A stretch of DNA of 64,000 bases from Enoplolaimus lenunculus (taxonomy: Eukaryota; Nematoda; Enoplea; Enoplida; Thoracostomopsidae): assembly GCA_030248215.1 (NCBI GenBank), contig JASANG010003169.1, positions 1 through 64,000 of the forward strand. The letters run 5' to 3'. Every line of letters starts with the position of its first letter. The first letter of the stretch is position 1. The notes beneath the pieces were generated by a model. It was not told the DNA's origin, searched no databases, and worked only from the letters and a program-made list of their open reading frames with translations. The translations under genes and the position numbers were made by a program. Positions 56,701 through 64,000 of this stretch are shown piece by piece.

Positions 56701-58556
56701 AGAAACCACTTCTAAGAATCGTTTACGAATAACTGCAAGTTAAAATGTATATGATTCGGGTCGTACTATTTCGAACTATGCCCCTGTTTGCCCAATGTGT
56801 GTAGCACCTACCACCAGTTGGTGATAGATTCTGTAACTTTCAAACCAGTAAATGCTGTGGCTGAAAATTTTGCACATTTTTCGCGTATGATTTGTTCTAC
56901 ATCTAAACCCAATCTGGAGTTCAACAACTGCAATAGTTAGTGAGTTTGAAAACCTGTTACTAAACTGATGATAGTTGTTATACACATTGGAGAATATATA
57001 TGGCCCTAATTTGAACAAATAGACACACAATGTTTATAAGTAATACGATTAGCATAGAACGCAGTGCCGTAATACACATAAATATCTCAAATTTTCTAAG
57101 AAATATCTCAAATTTTCTAAGGGATCCAGAGGAGGGTGGGGCTTGCAAACGCCCCGTCAGAAAATTTCATGTGATAAAATAGCAAAGTTCTTACCTTACA
57201 ATTTTTCCCCTCAGATATTTTTCGTATATATATATAGCATACAGTAAAAACTGCGTTTTAATATTTGCCAGCTCACCCCCCCGTCGCAAATTTCTGCATC
57301 TATCGCTGCAGGAATTCGAGCAAATTGCACTGTTTTGACTATAAAACGTGCTGAAGTGTAAATTAGTGAAGTTTTCTCGCAGCCCGATCTCTAACTGCGA
57401 AAACTGTATTTTTTCACGCGTGGATCCACCCACGAAAAAATCTTTACCCACACGACACGCTTGTATTCACCTTGCAAGCGTGCCGTAATAAATAATGTAT
57501 TTTTTTGCGCTATGACATCAATTTTTAGTGTAAATTATATTTTCTTACAAAGTATATTTGATTTACATTTTAGGTTCAGATGTATGCAAACGTCAACCAG
57601 TCTCCGTGTTCACATGTCCAAATCTGGCCCATCCACGATTCACAACTCGATGGTACAGAGAGGTACAGTATTTTATTGGTTTTTTTATTTTAATGACTTA
57701 AAACTTGTTAAACACTTGAAATTTATGCCATTGAAAAAAAATAATTTTTCGCTTCGTCTGTTGAGCAGTTTTTGTGAAATTCGAATTAATAATGTTTATA
57801 TCAAAGCTAAGTTGACTGAAATAAATTTTGCCTGTTATACGCTTCGCCACATTTAAAAGGTTATTCCGATCGGGTTTAGGCTTGGGCTTAAACAAATGTG
57901 CAGGAATACGTATGGGTGACCGTTTACTAGGAAACCTTCTGCTATATGAAAAAAACTCGGACATCTGTACCCTTTGTCCCCAAGCTTAAGCGAATCTTAA
58001 GCCTAAGCCAAAGTCTCAGCGGTCCATGTGAAGATCAGGGGCGGAACGTTTTTCTGCGGGACTGCCACAGAGTAAGTTTGCGCTTTAGATAAGTTTTGCC
58101 TTAGGCAAGGCTTGAGGCTTAGCTACAAGCTCATTTTTACGCTATGGTTTAGGCTAAACTTTGGCTTAAAAATATGCTTACACTACTGGTACGGCCCTGT
58201 TCTACACGTTGGCCGCCACAACAACAGCCTTTAGCCTAAGCCCAATGTTAACCCTAAAATCCATGCCAAAATCTAAAAAAAAATTGAAAACTTTATGGGT
58301 TGAAAGTGTTGATAAATTTGCAATTTTAACTCAACGTTCATAAAACTGAAACATTTTGGCGAGTTTTCAGGAACGTGCAAATGAATGTGAAGTATACGTA
58401 GTTCCGTATTGCTCGTCTGCGGATTTAGAAGGTATTCCGGTAACAGAACAAGAATGCTACGATAAATGCTTTTCAAGCACTGAAAAAGCTTCGTTACCTG
58501 AGTTTCGTAATATTGCATTCGACCGTGGATTTAGAATTTTTCAATCAAACAGATGA
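34416..58556 (+). CDS. secreted LPMO-like / EGF / DOMON multidomain protein, 25 exons
   Basis: Exons: 34416-34584, 36150-36217, 36378-36469, 37113-37246, 37925-38023, 38899-39021, 40309-40400, 40719-40791, 41613-41663, 42074-42409, 43288-43473, 44457-44606, 44842-44945, 45658-45799, 46346-46948, 48300-48497, 49372-49479, 50376-50474, 51676-51854, 52335-52400, 53486-53663, 54293-54382, 56576-56611, 57574-57662, 58371-58556 (TGA). Every phase matches, giving 1,216 residues. Order: signal peptide 1-23; LPMO-like domain 24-155; EGF modules 159-228; first part of DOMON-1 229-300; Glu-Pro linker; ET-like Cys module 413-606; Glu-Pro linker to 807; rest of DOMON-1 809-875; a conserved block to 943; DOMON-2 about 963-1110; Cys-rich tail. 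No membrane segment. From memory it resembles C. elegans F40F4.6-type proteins. Weak points: the exon 12 start (44457 or 44484), the exon 20/21 junction (GTTTTG donor), and a possible extra exon at 47825-47929. A cuticle or matrix role is inference. Confidence 0.88.
34612..34796 (+). mobile_element. family A MITE just inside intron 1 of the DOMON gene
   Basis: TGTAAACATCAGGGACG ... TGCTGTTCTTTATATTGCC. It starts less than 30 bp after the exon 1 donor. Confidence 0.65.
35449..35615 (-). mobile_element. family H MITE inserted in a family E element
   Basis: GGCCAATGCTACTTTAAGGG and CCTAAGCCTAAGC identify it. Family E halves lie on either side (35370-35448 and 35616-35740). Intron 1 of the DOMON gene. 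Confidence 0.65.
36763..36985. mobile_element. GC-rich palindromic element (family B)
   Basis: GGCGCCGTCCGTCACCG and GGTGACGGACGCCGC form the arms; the centre GTACGCGAATTACTCACGTAC is a palindrome. Relatives lie at 37295-37430 and 54748-54900. It is much more GC-rich than its surroundings. Intron 3 of the DOMON gene. Confidence 0.7.
37600..37905. mobile_element. family G element
   Basis: AGCGGATCCAGAGGGGAAGG ... AAATTCCTGGATCCGCC are mirror ends; inside, GATAAAATGRTAAGGT-type units repeat three times. Intron 4 of the DOMON gene. Confidence 0.72.
37925..39021 (+). CDS. exons 5-6: two EGF-like modules
   Basis: Exon 5 (37925-38023) encodes [20 protein letters not shown] and SGAYCQYK, the C-terminal four-cysteine half of an EGF module. 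Exon 6 (38899-39021) encodes a complete six-cysteine [16 protein letters not shown], then [12 protein letters not shown]. Both exons are symmetric 1-1 phase, typical of shuffled EGF modules. The intron between them holds a hAT-like MITE directly behind the donor and a tRNA-Asn-like sequence. Confidence 0.9.
38036..38226 (+). mobile_element. family A hAT-like MITE, exact 8-bp duplication, beside the exon 5 donor
   Basis: GACCCATGTATAGAACAGGA ... CTGTTCTATACATTGTCC is flanked by GTCATTTA (38028-38035, 38227-38234). The left duplication begins four bases into the intron, so insertion left the GTTAGT donor intact. Confidence 0.92.
38735..38816 (+). tRNA. tRNA-Asn(GTT)-like sequence, D-arm aberrant; probable pseudogene
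   Basis: The anticodon arm TTCGG-CTGTTAA-CCGAA and the T arm GGTGG-TTCGAGC-CCACC are perfect and match eukaryotic tRNA-Asn. Ends GCTTCCG and CGGGGGC pair over seven positions using two G-U pairs. The D-arm is about eight nt too long and lacks a proper stem, so it is probably not functional, or has an insertion. Directly upstream (38695-38735) lies a second tRNA-like 3' half (GTGGGTTAGAGACCCACCGC). It lies inside intron 5 of the DOMON gene. Confidence 0.5.
39229..39403 (+). mobile_element. family A MITE
   Basis: AAAAATCAGGGGCGGAACG ... CTGTTCTATACATTGGC with a worn hexamer core. Intron 6 of the DOMON gene. Confidence 0.68.
39738..39815 (+). tRNA. weak tRNA-like sequence (decayed)
   Basis: TCAGTCAGAGCTGCGGACTG followed by ATAATCTG and GAGTTACAGCCCC resembles the D, anticodon and T arms of a tRNA in order, with a GAT anticodon loop. 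The arms pair poorly. It is probably a tRNA-derived fossil. Confidence 0.2.
39886..40103. mobile_element. family E MITE
   Basis: ATTCTCAAATGTTTATAGCA ... CACACATTTCAGAATACAG, in inverse order to the other copies. Intron 6 of the DOMON gene. Confidence 0.7.
40309..41663 (+). CDS. exons 7-9: N-terminal half of DOMON-1
   Basis: Exon 7 encodes [20 protein letters not shown]. Exon 8 encodes [20 protein letters not shown]. Exon 9 encodes [17 protein letters not shown] and ends at GTAAGG in phase 1. The TWIAVGWRP strand is a DOMON hallmark (compare GMWSGVGFS in the second DOMON here). The domain breaks off and resumes in exon 16, about 500 residues later. Confidence 0.82.
41054..41268 (+). mobile_element. 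family A MITE, right end cut by a family C element
   Basis: GGCCCATGTAAAGATCAGGG starts it, and it has one of the longest hexamer arrays here (GGCTTAGGCTTAGG repeated in two blocks). It stops where TACTGTAGTGACCCGAATAA begins. Confidence 0.75.
41266..41575. mobile_element. family C inverted-repeat element
   Basis: TACTGTAGTGACCCGAATAA begins it, and it shares GCTTTAAAGTTTTGAACT and CTACAATTAGGGATAA with 32480-32730, which ends GGGTCACTACAGTA. Partial copies: 22093-22200, 36240-36358, 47035-47132. Confidence 0.72.
42074..42409 (+). CDS. exon 10: first Glu-Pro-rich linker
   Basis: This exon opens with repeated E-P-E dipeptides ([20 protein letters not shown]) and turns Ser/Gln/Asn-rich, ending at RRQAGS before GTTAGT. 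No fold is expected; it is probably an extended acidic spacer. Confidence 0.8.
42577..42799. mobile_element. family E inverted-repeat MITE
   Basis: CGTATTCTCAAATGTGTGTA and TACGCATTTGAGAATTTG are the ends, with ACCAGTTGATGATAGGT-type inner motifs. Other copies: 39886-40103, 56786-57003, 59517-59743 and partial copies at 20197, 22760-22840, 35370-35740 and 55020. Confidence 0.75.
43288..45799 (+). CDS. exons 11-14: ET-module-like cysteine domain
   Basis: Four exons give Cys at 416, 419, 451, 462, 466, 476, 494, 500, 550, 575, 589, 591 and 596. Landmarks are [52 protein letters not shown], and [12 protein letters not shown]. The CYTC start, the RGC middle and the CxCxxxxCN end fit the nematode ET module (a Ly6-like cysteine fold). 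Exon 12 may start at 44457 (after TTCAAAAG) or at 44484; both are in frame. Joins 12/13 and 13/14 keep frame through GTACTC and GTAAGC donors. Confidence 0.7.
43891..44161. mobile_element. TTAA-flanked MITE (family I) with a tRNA-like inside
   Basis: TTAACCCTTTCTCACGTGAA ... ATGAAGGAAAGGGTTAA with TTAA at both ends. The tRNA-like segment is at 43943-44000 on the minus strand. Relatives lie at 41700-41975, 53717-53885, 60740-60846 and 32106-32300. Intron 11 of the DOMON gene. Confidence 0.78.
43943..44000 (-). other. tRNA-like A/B-box module inside family I
   Basis: Read on the minus strand: TAGATCAGTGGTCATCG (A-box-like) and GAGACTGGGGATCGAAC (B-box-like). It is the same layout as 25074-25140. 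Probably tRNA-derived. Confidence 0.4.
45436..45644. mobile_element. long palindromic MITE (family D)
   Basis: It starts CACTGCAAAAAATGATG and ends CATTTTTAGCAGTG; almost the whole element folds on itself (GTAGTCCCGTAGAGCCTATT against its inverse). It ends only 13 bp before exon 14 of the DOMON gene. Confidence 0.82.
46346..46948 (+). CDS. exon 15: long Glu-Pro repeat linker
   Basis: This is the largest exon of the gene, 200 codons. After a 60-residue ordinary stretch ([27 protein letters not shown]) it becomes imperfect repeats of EPEPEGE, EPEPDSE and KPEPE, ending SGKRQRK before GTTAGT. Similar linkers occupy the same place in related proteins as I recall them. The DNA is a GAACCGGAACC-type minisatellite, so length polymorphism is likely. 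Confidence 0.88.
47424..47569. mobile_element. short TTAA-flanked MITE (family I deletion form)
   Basis: TTAACCCCTTCTCGCATAGA ... TCATGTGACAAAGGGTTAA, TTAA at both ends. Confidence 0.7.
48300..50474 (+). CDS. exons 16-18: C-terminal half of DOMON-1 and the block after it
   Basis: Exon 16 (48300-48497) encodes [32 protein letters not shown] and [11 protein letters not shown], which completes DOMON-1. Exon 17 (49372-49479) encodes [19 protein letters not shown] and YVHSPKAGV. Exon 18 (50376-50474) encodes [20 protein letters not shown]. All three are symmetric 1-1 exons. Exon 16 ends at an unusual GTCTCA donor, but the frame into [11 protein letters not shown] is right for the family. Confidence 0.85.
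49990..50006. repeat. poly(G) tract
   Basis: A run of G broken only by TT near its end, in intron 17 of the DOMON gene. Another G run lies at 49740-49750. Sequencing length here is unreliable. Confidence 0.8.
51108..51515. mobile_element. inverted-repeat element with TCCGG motifs (family M)
   Basis: TTCAGGGTGCGACCGAAAC ... AATAATATCCGGTCTACCCC; ATCCGGTTTC-type words on both arms. A relative is at 17655-17965. Intron 18 of the DOMON gene. Confidence 0.6.
51676..54382 (+). CDS. exons 19-22: DOMON-2
   Basis: Exon 19 encodes [20 protein letters not shown] and [14 protein letters not shown]. Exon 20 encodes [20 protein letters not shown]. Exon 21 encodes [28 protein letters not shown] and [12 protein letters not shown]. 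Exon 22 encodes [19 protein letters not shown]. This is a complete DOMON beta-sandwich, a fold that binds heme or sugar ligands in other proteins. The exon 20/21 junction gives the family-like [12 protein letters not shown] if exon 20 ends at a GTTTTG donor (52401) and exon 21 starts at 53486. The stronger GTAACT at 52460 does not keep frame. Confidence 0.82.
52239..52292. repeat. (TA)n palindromic tract before exon 20 of the DOMON gene
   Basis: ATATATAATATATAATATAT and similar, 54 bp of almost pure T and A. Confidence 0.85.
52930..53152 (-). mobile_element. family H MITE with the longest CTAAGC array
   Basis: GGCCAATGTTACTTTTGGGG opens it, followed by some 15 CCTAAG-type hexamers between 52983 and 53092, then TCACAGACCCACCAGAAACC. 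Intron 20 of the DOMON gene. Confidence 0.8.
54003..54205 (-). mobile_element. family H MITE
   Basis: CACCCAATGTTACTTTAAGA ... CTTAAATTAACATGGGCC; the array has five consecutive CCTAAG units. It ends shortly before exon 22 of the DOMON gene. Confidence 0.8.
54475..54583 (+). mobile_element. family A MITE, left part, interrupted by another copy
   Basis: GGCTCATGTAAAGATCAGGG to CTTGGCTTACGC; a second copy follows immediately. Confidence 0.75.
54584..54739 (+). mobile_element. family A MITE inserted into another family A copy
   Basis: GACCCATATAAAGTTGAGGG ... CCTGTTCTTTACATTGGCC is flanked by exact GCTTACGC duplications (54576-54583, 54740-54747). The left duplication lies within the first copy's array. 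Confidence 0.9.
54748..54900. mobile_element. GC-rich palindromic element (family B)
   Basis: TAACGGTGACGCAATAC ... GCGCCGCCCTTAGCGG around the palindromic centre CGTACGCAAAATACTAACG. A family A MITE abuts its left end. Confidence 0.62.
55343..55533. mobile_element. long palindromic MITE (family D), TA flanks
   Basis: CACTGAGAAAAATGTTGAG ... CACCATTTTTTGCAGTG between TA dinucleotides. The arms carry GGCTCTACGGGACTA and its complement. Confidence 0.85.
55673..55892. repeat. 110-bp tandem duplication
   Basis: Two back-to-back copies (55673-55782, 55783-55892) share GCCCTGTAAAGATTAAATGA, CAGCCAATCAAAATGTTC and CAAATACAGGCCTTCTATTG, with only a handful of differences. Intron 22 of the DOMON gene. 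Confidence 0.93.
56083..56290. mobile_element. long palindromic MITE (family D), TA flanks
   Basis: CACTGCAAAAATGGGTAGTC ... CCCCATTTTTTACAGTG between TA dinucleotides. Arms GAAATAGGCTTTTCCT and AGGAAAAGCCTATTTC pair exactly. Confidence 0.87.
56576..58556 (+). CDS. exons 23-25: microexon and Cys-rich C-terminal tail
   Basis: Exon 23 is only 36 nt ([12 protein letters not shown]). Exon 24 encodes [20 protein letters not shown] and TTRWYR. Exon 25 encodes [20 protein letters not shown] and EQECYDKCF, then [16 protein letters not shown] and TGA. The spacing C-x7-C-x14-C-x3-C recalls part of a Kunitz/BPTI pattern but is not complete. No GPI signal or membrane helix follows. Confidence 0.78.
56786..57003. 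mobile_element. family E MITE
   Basis: CCCAATGTGTGTAGCACCTA ... GTTATACACATTGGAGAATA; ACCACCAGTTGGTGATAG is a local palindrome. Confidence 0.75.
58021..58214 (+). mobile_element. family A MITE, last intron of the DOMON gene
   Basis: GGTCCATGTGAAGATCAGGG ... CTGTTCTACACGTTGGCC. The hexamer core is heavily mutated. Confidence 0.75.
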
Positions 58557-61222
58557 TATCAAAGTGTCAACACCTTTAAAAGGGTGGCCAATTGCGCTGG
58601 CTTCCGGCACCTGGCACGTAGCCACACACACAAAAAAGTATTTCTGAACTTATTCAGAAAAGTATTTTCTGTGTCAAATGTGAAAAGTTTTTGTGATATT
58701 TAAGACAATTTTTGTAAAAATAACTGGAAAACGTTTATTTTCAGACTTTATTTCAAAAATGTTTTGAAAACTTTTCTGTTATAACAGAAATACTTTTCAA
58801 GTGCTCTTTGCTAGTTATATTTGTTAAATGCAAGAAATTTTTTCTTAAATATCAGAGATATTATTTTGGATGCACTTATCGTCAGAGGGTCAACGCTCGT
58901 AGAAAAAAATTTGAGTCTCGTAAAACGAATTAGCTCCTCTTGTAAACTTATATTAACCGCATATCTCTTCTAAGTATGTGTTGATCTTCGCTAGCAGGTT
59001 TGCTGGCACTGGAGCCGAACCGCACCACTACATTCGGACCAAATGGAACCAGTAAACGTATCGCTCTCATTAAGGCGTCCGTTGAAAATTTCAACCAGGT
59101 GATGCCTTGAAACTTTGGTGGGGCAGGCACGTTCAACGCAAACAAAACTATGATGAACCTCATTCTGAATAAGAGAACTCGATGCTGTAGCGCCAATATA
59201 ACGGTCCTATATCGAACCCTCGTTGTGTTGCGAGAAAGGGTAAACACAGATTAAGTGAGCTTAAGCATTGAAAGTGTCAAGGATTCAGGTCGAGGTTCCA
59301 AACTCAGCGGTTACGGTACATTTCAATATCCAATTATGTATTTGGTATTAATGCTTGTAATCGGTTGTAATTTAATTCGTTATATTCAGTAAGATTTAGG
59401 CTGTTTCCGTTAACGTCTCATGCACAAAGTTTCACTTATCAATCGTTTATAGTCTTAGTATGATATTCCGGTGTACATTTAGGTCTTGTACGCTTTTAGC
59501 CACACTTGAAATTAGGGCCCGAGTTCTCAAATGTGTGACGCACCTATGATCACCAGTTGGTAATAGGTCTTGTACCTTTCGAACCAGTGAATGCTTAGGC
59601 TGAAAATTGGGCACATTTTTCGCATTTGATTTGCTCTACGCCTTTACCGGTTTCGAATTCTGAAACCATAATAGCGAGTTTGACAACGTATTCCTAACTA
59701 GTGATAGTTGCTATACACATTTCTGAATATGGACCTAGGCCTTAGGTAAAGATTTAGTTGTACAGGCTCTGATAAGCCCTTGTAAGCCTAACTGTAAAAG
59801 TAGGGGGATGCAAGAGTCGTGTATTTTTGTATATTTCATACGTTTGGTCACAAATCGTCCACCGTTATGGTACAAATCGTTTCTGAACTCATTATTTGAA
59901 TTTAGTAAGTCAAAACTATGAATGTTTAAGCGTTAATTTCGACTTAAGTTGAACCAAGTCATTAACTATTTTGTAAGTAGTTTATTCGTACAATTTGTAA
60001 GCTAAAATGTCAAAACCTAGGCCAAAATTGAAGTCGAGTTGAAATGGCACGTATTGGACGAGGAATTACGTCAATTCGTCGACTAATAACTTGTCGTTCG
60101 GCATTGTACCAAACTTAAACATAAACACCACCCTAAGCATACTTCTAAACGCTAAGCCTAAGCTTAAGCCTAAGCATAATGATACGTGATAATTTATCAA
60201 GTCGACCAGTTATCGGATTACAAGTTGTCGGCCGGCGAGTTGTCTTACAACAAATTGCGGTGATCCCGTTGCACGCACGCTGGATGTTAGTCAAATGCAA
60301 TGGATAGACCTTTTAATAGGGTTTACCTTCGGAACATTTGGGATCCATGTTCAGCAATTTTGAATTATTGGTGTTCATGGATCAAGTCTCACTACTCAAA
60401 TCACTTGATGTCTTTCATTGTGTTTAAAACCATTATTTGTGTATTTTTATTGCATAATGTCCGGTATTTTGTAATTATTAAAATATTTTTCTATTTGAAA
60501 CCGTACGGTTGAAACTGTAATTATGGGCTCCGAAATAAGAACAATCGTTCAACCGAAAGTAATAGTTTTTTTGAATAATTTTCTATAAAAATATTGTCAA
60601 CTGTGGCTTTTACACTTTGAAATTATAAAATTTAGCGTTCCATTATTTGCTGTTTTAAAACGGTTTTGTTTTTGCGCTAGTAATTGCATGAATTTTGGGT
60701 TTTCAATAATTATTTGGCAAGGCCAATAACGCTTAATATATCCGGTATGACCGTAAACGCCTTCCATCCGTGAGACTGGGGATCGAATCTTACCTTGAAA
60801 TTACATCTCATATGAAATTGAAAATATTTGTGTGATAAAAGGGTTAATGAAAAAATTCTTACTTAGTATCTATAATTAATTACTTGTACAATTACATTTG
60901 CTGCCGAACAGGCGGAAATTCAAGTAAACACACGGTTTATGTTCTCGCTTTAGGCTTACATTTCATATAAGTTTAGGTTTAGGAAATTAATTAACATTTA
61001 GGATATTAACATTGAAAATAGGCCTAGCAGTTATTGACAGACACGGATTGCTTTATTGTTTAGTTTCCCAATATGCAGCAACCCATAGTAAAATTTCTTA
61101 CTGTAAACCGTCAACAAAAAATGAAACCAACGGATGCCACAGGAATGTTGCGAGCAAAGCCAGTATAAGAAGTTAGACGTAATTTTGTGTAAAATTGTTT
61201 TGGGGTACGCGGTTGATTCGAG
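58557..61222. other. downstream region of the DOMON gene
   Basis: It contains a self-complementary patch (58640-58810, AAAAGTATTTTCTG and inverses), family E (59517-59743), a worn family I piece (60740-60846) and a CTAAGC array (60130-60170). No gene seen. Confidence 0.5.
59517..59743. mobile_element. family E MITE
   Basis: GCCCGAGTTCTCAAATGTG ... CTATACACATTTCTGAATAT with ACCAGTTGGTAATAGGTC inside. Confidence 0.75.
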
Positions 61223-61415
61223 GGCCAATGTAAAACACAGGGGGCGGAACAGTATTATAAGCATATTCCTAAGCCCAAGCCTTGTAGGACAGAGCATATT
61301 CCTAAGCCTAAGCCTAAGACAATGTCTAAGCAAGCAAAAAATTAGTCTAAAGCTTAAGTTTACTCTATTGCAGTCCCACAGAAAAACATTTCGGCCTGTG
61401 ATCTTTACATGGGCC
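61223..61415 (-). mobile_element. family A hAT-like MITE, exact 8-bp target duplication
   Basis: GGCCAATGTAAAACACAGGG ... GTGATCTTTACATGGGCC is flanked by GATTCGAG (61215-61222, 61416-61423). The array reads CCTAAGCCTAAGCCTAAG. Confidence 0.92.
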
Positions 61416-61741
61416 GATTCGAGTAAGCTAATACTTTAGCAAAATTGAAATCCTAAAAAATTGGACAAGCGGAGGCATAATGCTTTGCCTTTGGCGTGTA
61501 TTGGTTCGTGGGCACCGATGGGCGTAGAATTTAAAGAAACAAGAGTAACACTATTGAAGCTGAGTTGAAACAGAAACTGTAGTTGTTATAAGTCAGAAAG
61601 TGAAAAACAGGCGCCGCCTACCCTCGGCAACTTTCTGTTTATGGATAGAGAAGATCGAATGCATTGCGCTATGCTAGGCCCGCGACTGGGGTAGGTTCGT
61701 CCCAAAGTCACCAACACAGGGAATCACGGGGATCCGCAAAA

Positions 61742-61890
61742 TCAGTAGTCTCCCCAATATAACTGAGTCAGATTGTACACATCTTTCGAGACAGCAACTT
61801 CACTTAGCTCAAAAGTAACCCATTGGAAAGAGGAAATCCAGCCGAACACCTTAAGCTTAAGCGTCCTCTTAAGTTGCCAATCACCAAAAT
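61742..61890 (-). CDS. coding-like segment, possible terminal exon on the minus strand
   Basis: Read on the minus strand after GTGCGCAG: FGDWQLKRTLKLKVFGWISS, FQWVTFELSEVAV, and VYNLTQLYWGDY followed by TGA. Aromatic-rich and protein-like, but with no family match that I know and no firm link to 62585-62746. Confidence 0.25.
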
Positions 61891-62584
61891 CTGCGCACGA
61901 ACCGAATCACCCATACTGTAAGATCCTACCTACGGATCTGACTAGAAGATGCACATTGTCACCCTACCGCGTGACAATCAAGCAAAATTGGGCCGGCGCG
62001 AATAACAGCGGCTTATGAGCGCCGCAAATTTTCAAATGATTAAACTTCATGCGAAAATATCATTGCGACGCAAGAAATCAGATTTTGGAAAAACGACGCA
62101 AACTTTTCAACTAGCCGGCTTTGGTCGCATCGCAAAAATCCCATTGAAAAAGAACCAAAACTATCTGCTGCTAATATAAAATTCTGCGACAAATTCCACT
62201 CAGATAAAATTTCCACCTGCAGATCGGTAAAGCGTTTTAGGTGCGCAAATTCAATTAGCACCTAAATTACAACCTTCAAGAACTCAGGTAATTTAAATCA
62301 ACCCAAGCTCAGCGCCGGCGTGACTAGTGTAAGCACTCAGAGACACGAGAAAAATGCGGGTTAATTCAAAGGCGATATATACAAAGAAACGGGGACGGGG
62401 CGGTAGTCCCGGACCCGAAATCAAGTTGAGTAACTAAACGTGTGTGTGGGAAGTAAATACTATGTGCATGAACTCAGCCTATTAGTTTATTAGCAAAAAC
62501 TACACGTAACACTGGGTTAAGAAAACTAACACCTAAATTCTGGCAACAAGTACACCCGAACTAAAGAAACAGAACAAATCTTAC

Positions 62585-62746
62585 CAGCGCATCCTCCTCG
62601 GCGTTACGCATTTGCAGAGCTTCGAGGTCGGCTTCAACTTCAACCTCTGGCGTTAAGTGAGCTACCGCCCACCGAACCCCAGAGGTGGAAGGTTGAAACT
62701 CATCAGCTTCGGGATTTAGCGGGGATGATGGTGAACTCCTTGCCAT
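62585..62746 (-). CDS. possible first coding exon of an unrecognised minus-strand gene
   Basis: On the minus strand an ATG at 62746 opens 54 codons: MARSSPSSPLNPEADEF, then RWAVAHLTPEVEVEADLEAL, ending EEDAL exactly at a GTAAGA donor. The composition is Glu/Pro/Ser-rich and looks coding; the region is more GC-rich than the rest of the window. A next piece might be 62040-62255 (after TAATTTAG, reading LIEFAHLKRFTDLQVEILSE). I do not recognise the family. It could be a host gene or part of an old element. Confidence 0.35.
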
Positions 62747-64000
62747 TTCATCCGAGTAAGATTAGTTGCCTATGAGTAACTTTAGTTGTAATTCTACACC
62801 ACGGCTAAAAGCAAATAACGCGAAAATTTATAAGCCAGCTTGGACTCTCTCGATAATCTCGAGAGCCGTTAAACACCGGTGTAAAGCAATGACCATGGTG
62901 TAAGCCAGTAAATAAATAACTCTTACCAATAATTCGGGGATAACCGATTCGGGCCGTGGTAACGGCCGAATCTGCTGATTTGCCTGTGATAACCCAGACC
63001 AAAACGGGGATTCCGCCGCTGACCAGTGGCACCAATCCTCCCCGGTCGCCCAGATCCAACTCCGCTGCTGCCGCAGGGAGTTATTAACACCCACAAAATT
63101 ATGCATTGCTCAACGCCGTAAAAACCACAAAAGAACAATCTCAGAAAAGAAAACAGTTTTTCGACCAAAACTACACGTGCCGTTTTCCCCAGAAATTATT
63201 CTCCTTACCCGTCAGCGGCGGATTCAGAAAACAAATCTTATTAAACTTATGCAAAACTAATTGTTTTGCATAACCGGTTTCGGTTCGGAAAACACACCCG
63301 AAAGCTATCTCAGAAACTCCTACGCCAAATACTATATTCTCTATATTAATACAACACACAAAATATAACAATGTTAAATTCCACGTATTACTAATTCAAA
63401 CACACACATATGAAAACGCCATCTTGAAAACAAGCCAAAACAAATATATTTAACCTAGCTAATAATCGTAATAAATTTCGATGGTAATCGAAATTTTTCT
63501 GTAGGTTTTCAAATACGCAGAAAACGAAAATTCGACTAGAATTAAGAGTTTTTAGACGCATCCTAACGAATTCAGCACATTTACAAACCTATTACACAGT
63601 TTTACAGCCAAAATATCTGAATTTGGTAAAATTCAGATCAAAACGATATTTCGCAAAATTCAAGCTATCCAAAACTACTGTTTTCGACCCAGAAACACTG
63701 AAATTAGTTTCGAATCAACACAATATCACCTATTCAGAACTGTTTTCATACTTTCCGGGCCACGCTAGCACTTACAGCTCCAACCGGACAGATCTGAAAA
63801 GTCTGCTTAACATTTCGATTTTCAGCAATGGTCCAACCTGTGCACACATGCCCGCAGCAACTCTCCGGGACACCGAAACTTCAAGGGCTGCGTATTTTGG
63901 CTCAGAGCCTTCCGAATCAAAGCTGTGTCTACCGACACAAGCTTGCACGGGGTCTTTCCGCCGAGATATTATTCTCAGAATTTCTGTGCAGCCCGAGAGC

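Noticed and set aside
61742-64000. Right-edge region as a named retroelement or virus-derived element
   Set aside because: I see no polymerase, integrase or capsid motif and no clear long terminal repeats, so I leave it unassigned.

Overview
The window looks like AT-rich nuclear DNA of an animal, most likely a nematode or close ecdysozoan relative. It has spliced genes with large introns, short T-rich 3' splice sites (TTTCAG, TTTTAG) and GTAAGT-like donors. It also has an ET-module-like cysteine domain, a family best known from nematodes, and dozens of small interspersed elements whose interiors are arrays of TTAGGC, the nematode telomere hexamer. The lineage call is inference. Low gene density and heavy MITE load fit a large-genome nematode.

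Layout, left to right. 1-5.9 kb: repeat remnants, plus one decayed coding-like stretch (4.24-4.96 kb). 5.98-16.67 kb (+): the 3' six exons of an ARID3/dead ringer-type transcription factor; the start codon lies outside the window or in an unseen exon. 16.7-23.4 kb: intergenic DNA full of MITEs. 23.47-26.21 kb (+): a small three-exon gene for an unrecognised secreted cysteine-rich protein with a dibasic site. 26.2-34.4 kb: repeats only. 34.42-58.56 kb (+): a 25-exon gene whose phases all agree. It predicts a secreted protein of about 1,216 residues with this order: signal peptide, a small LPMO-like domain whose mature N-terminus would be His, two EGF modules, the first half of a DOMON domain, an acidic Glu-Pro linker, an ET-like cysteine module, a second Glu-Pro linker, the rest of DOMON-1, a second DOMON, and a cysteine-rich tail. 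58.6-61.4 kb: repeats. 61.7-64.0 kb: more GC-rich sequence with coding-like segments on the minus strand that I cannot assign.

The space between exons is dominated by non-autonomous DNA transposons. Two families (A and H here) have different terminal inverted repeats but both carry TTAGGC arrays, and several copies have exact 8-bp target duplications, which points to the hAT superfamily. Others are TTAA-flanked (piggyBac-like) elements, some with tRNA-like insides, long palindromic MITEs with TA flanks, and at least six further inverted-repeat families.

The three genes are not obviously linked in function. ARID3 is a nuclear DNA-binding regulator. The other two products are predicted to be secreted.
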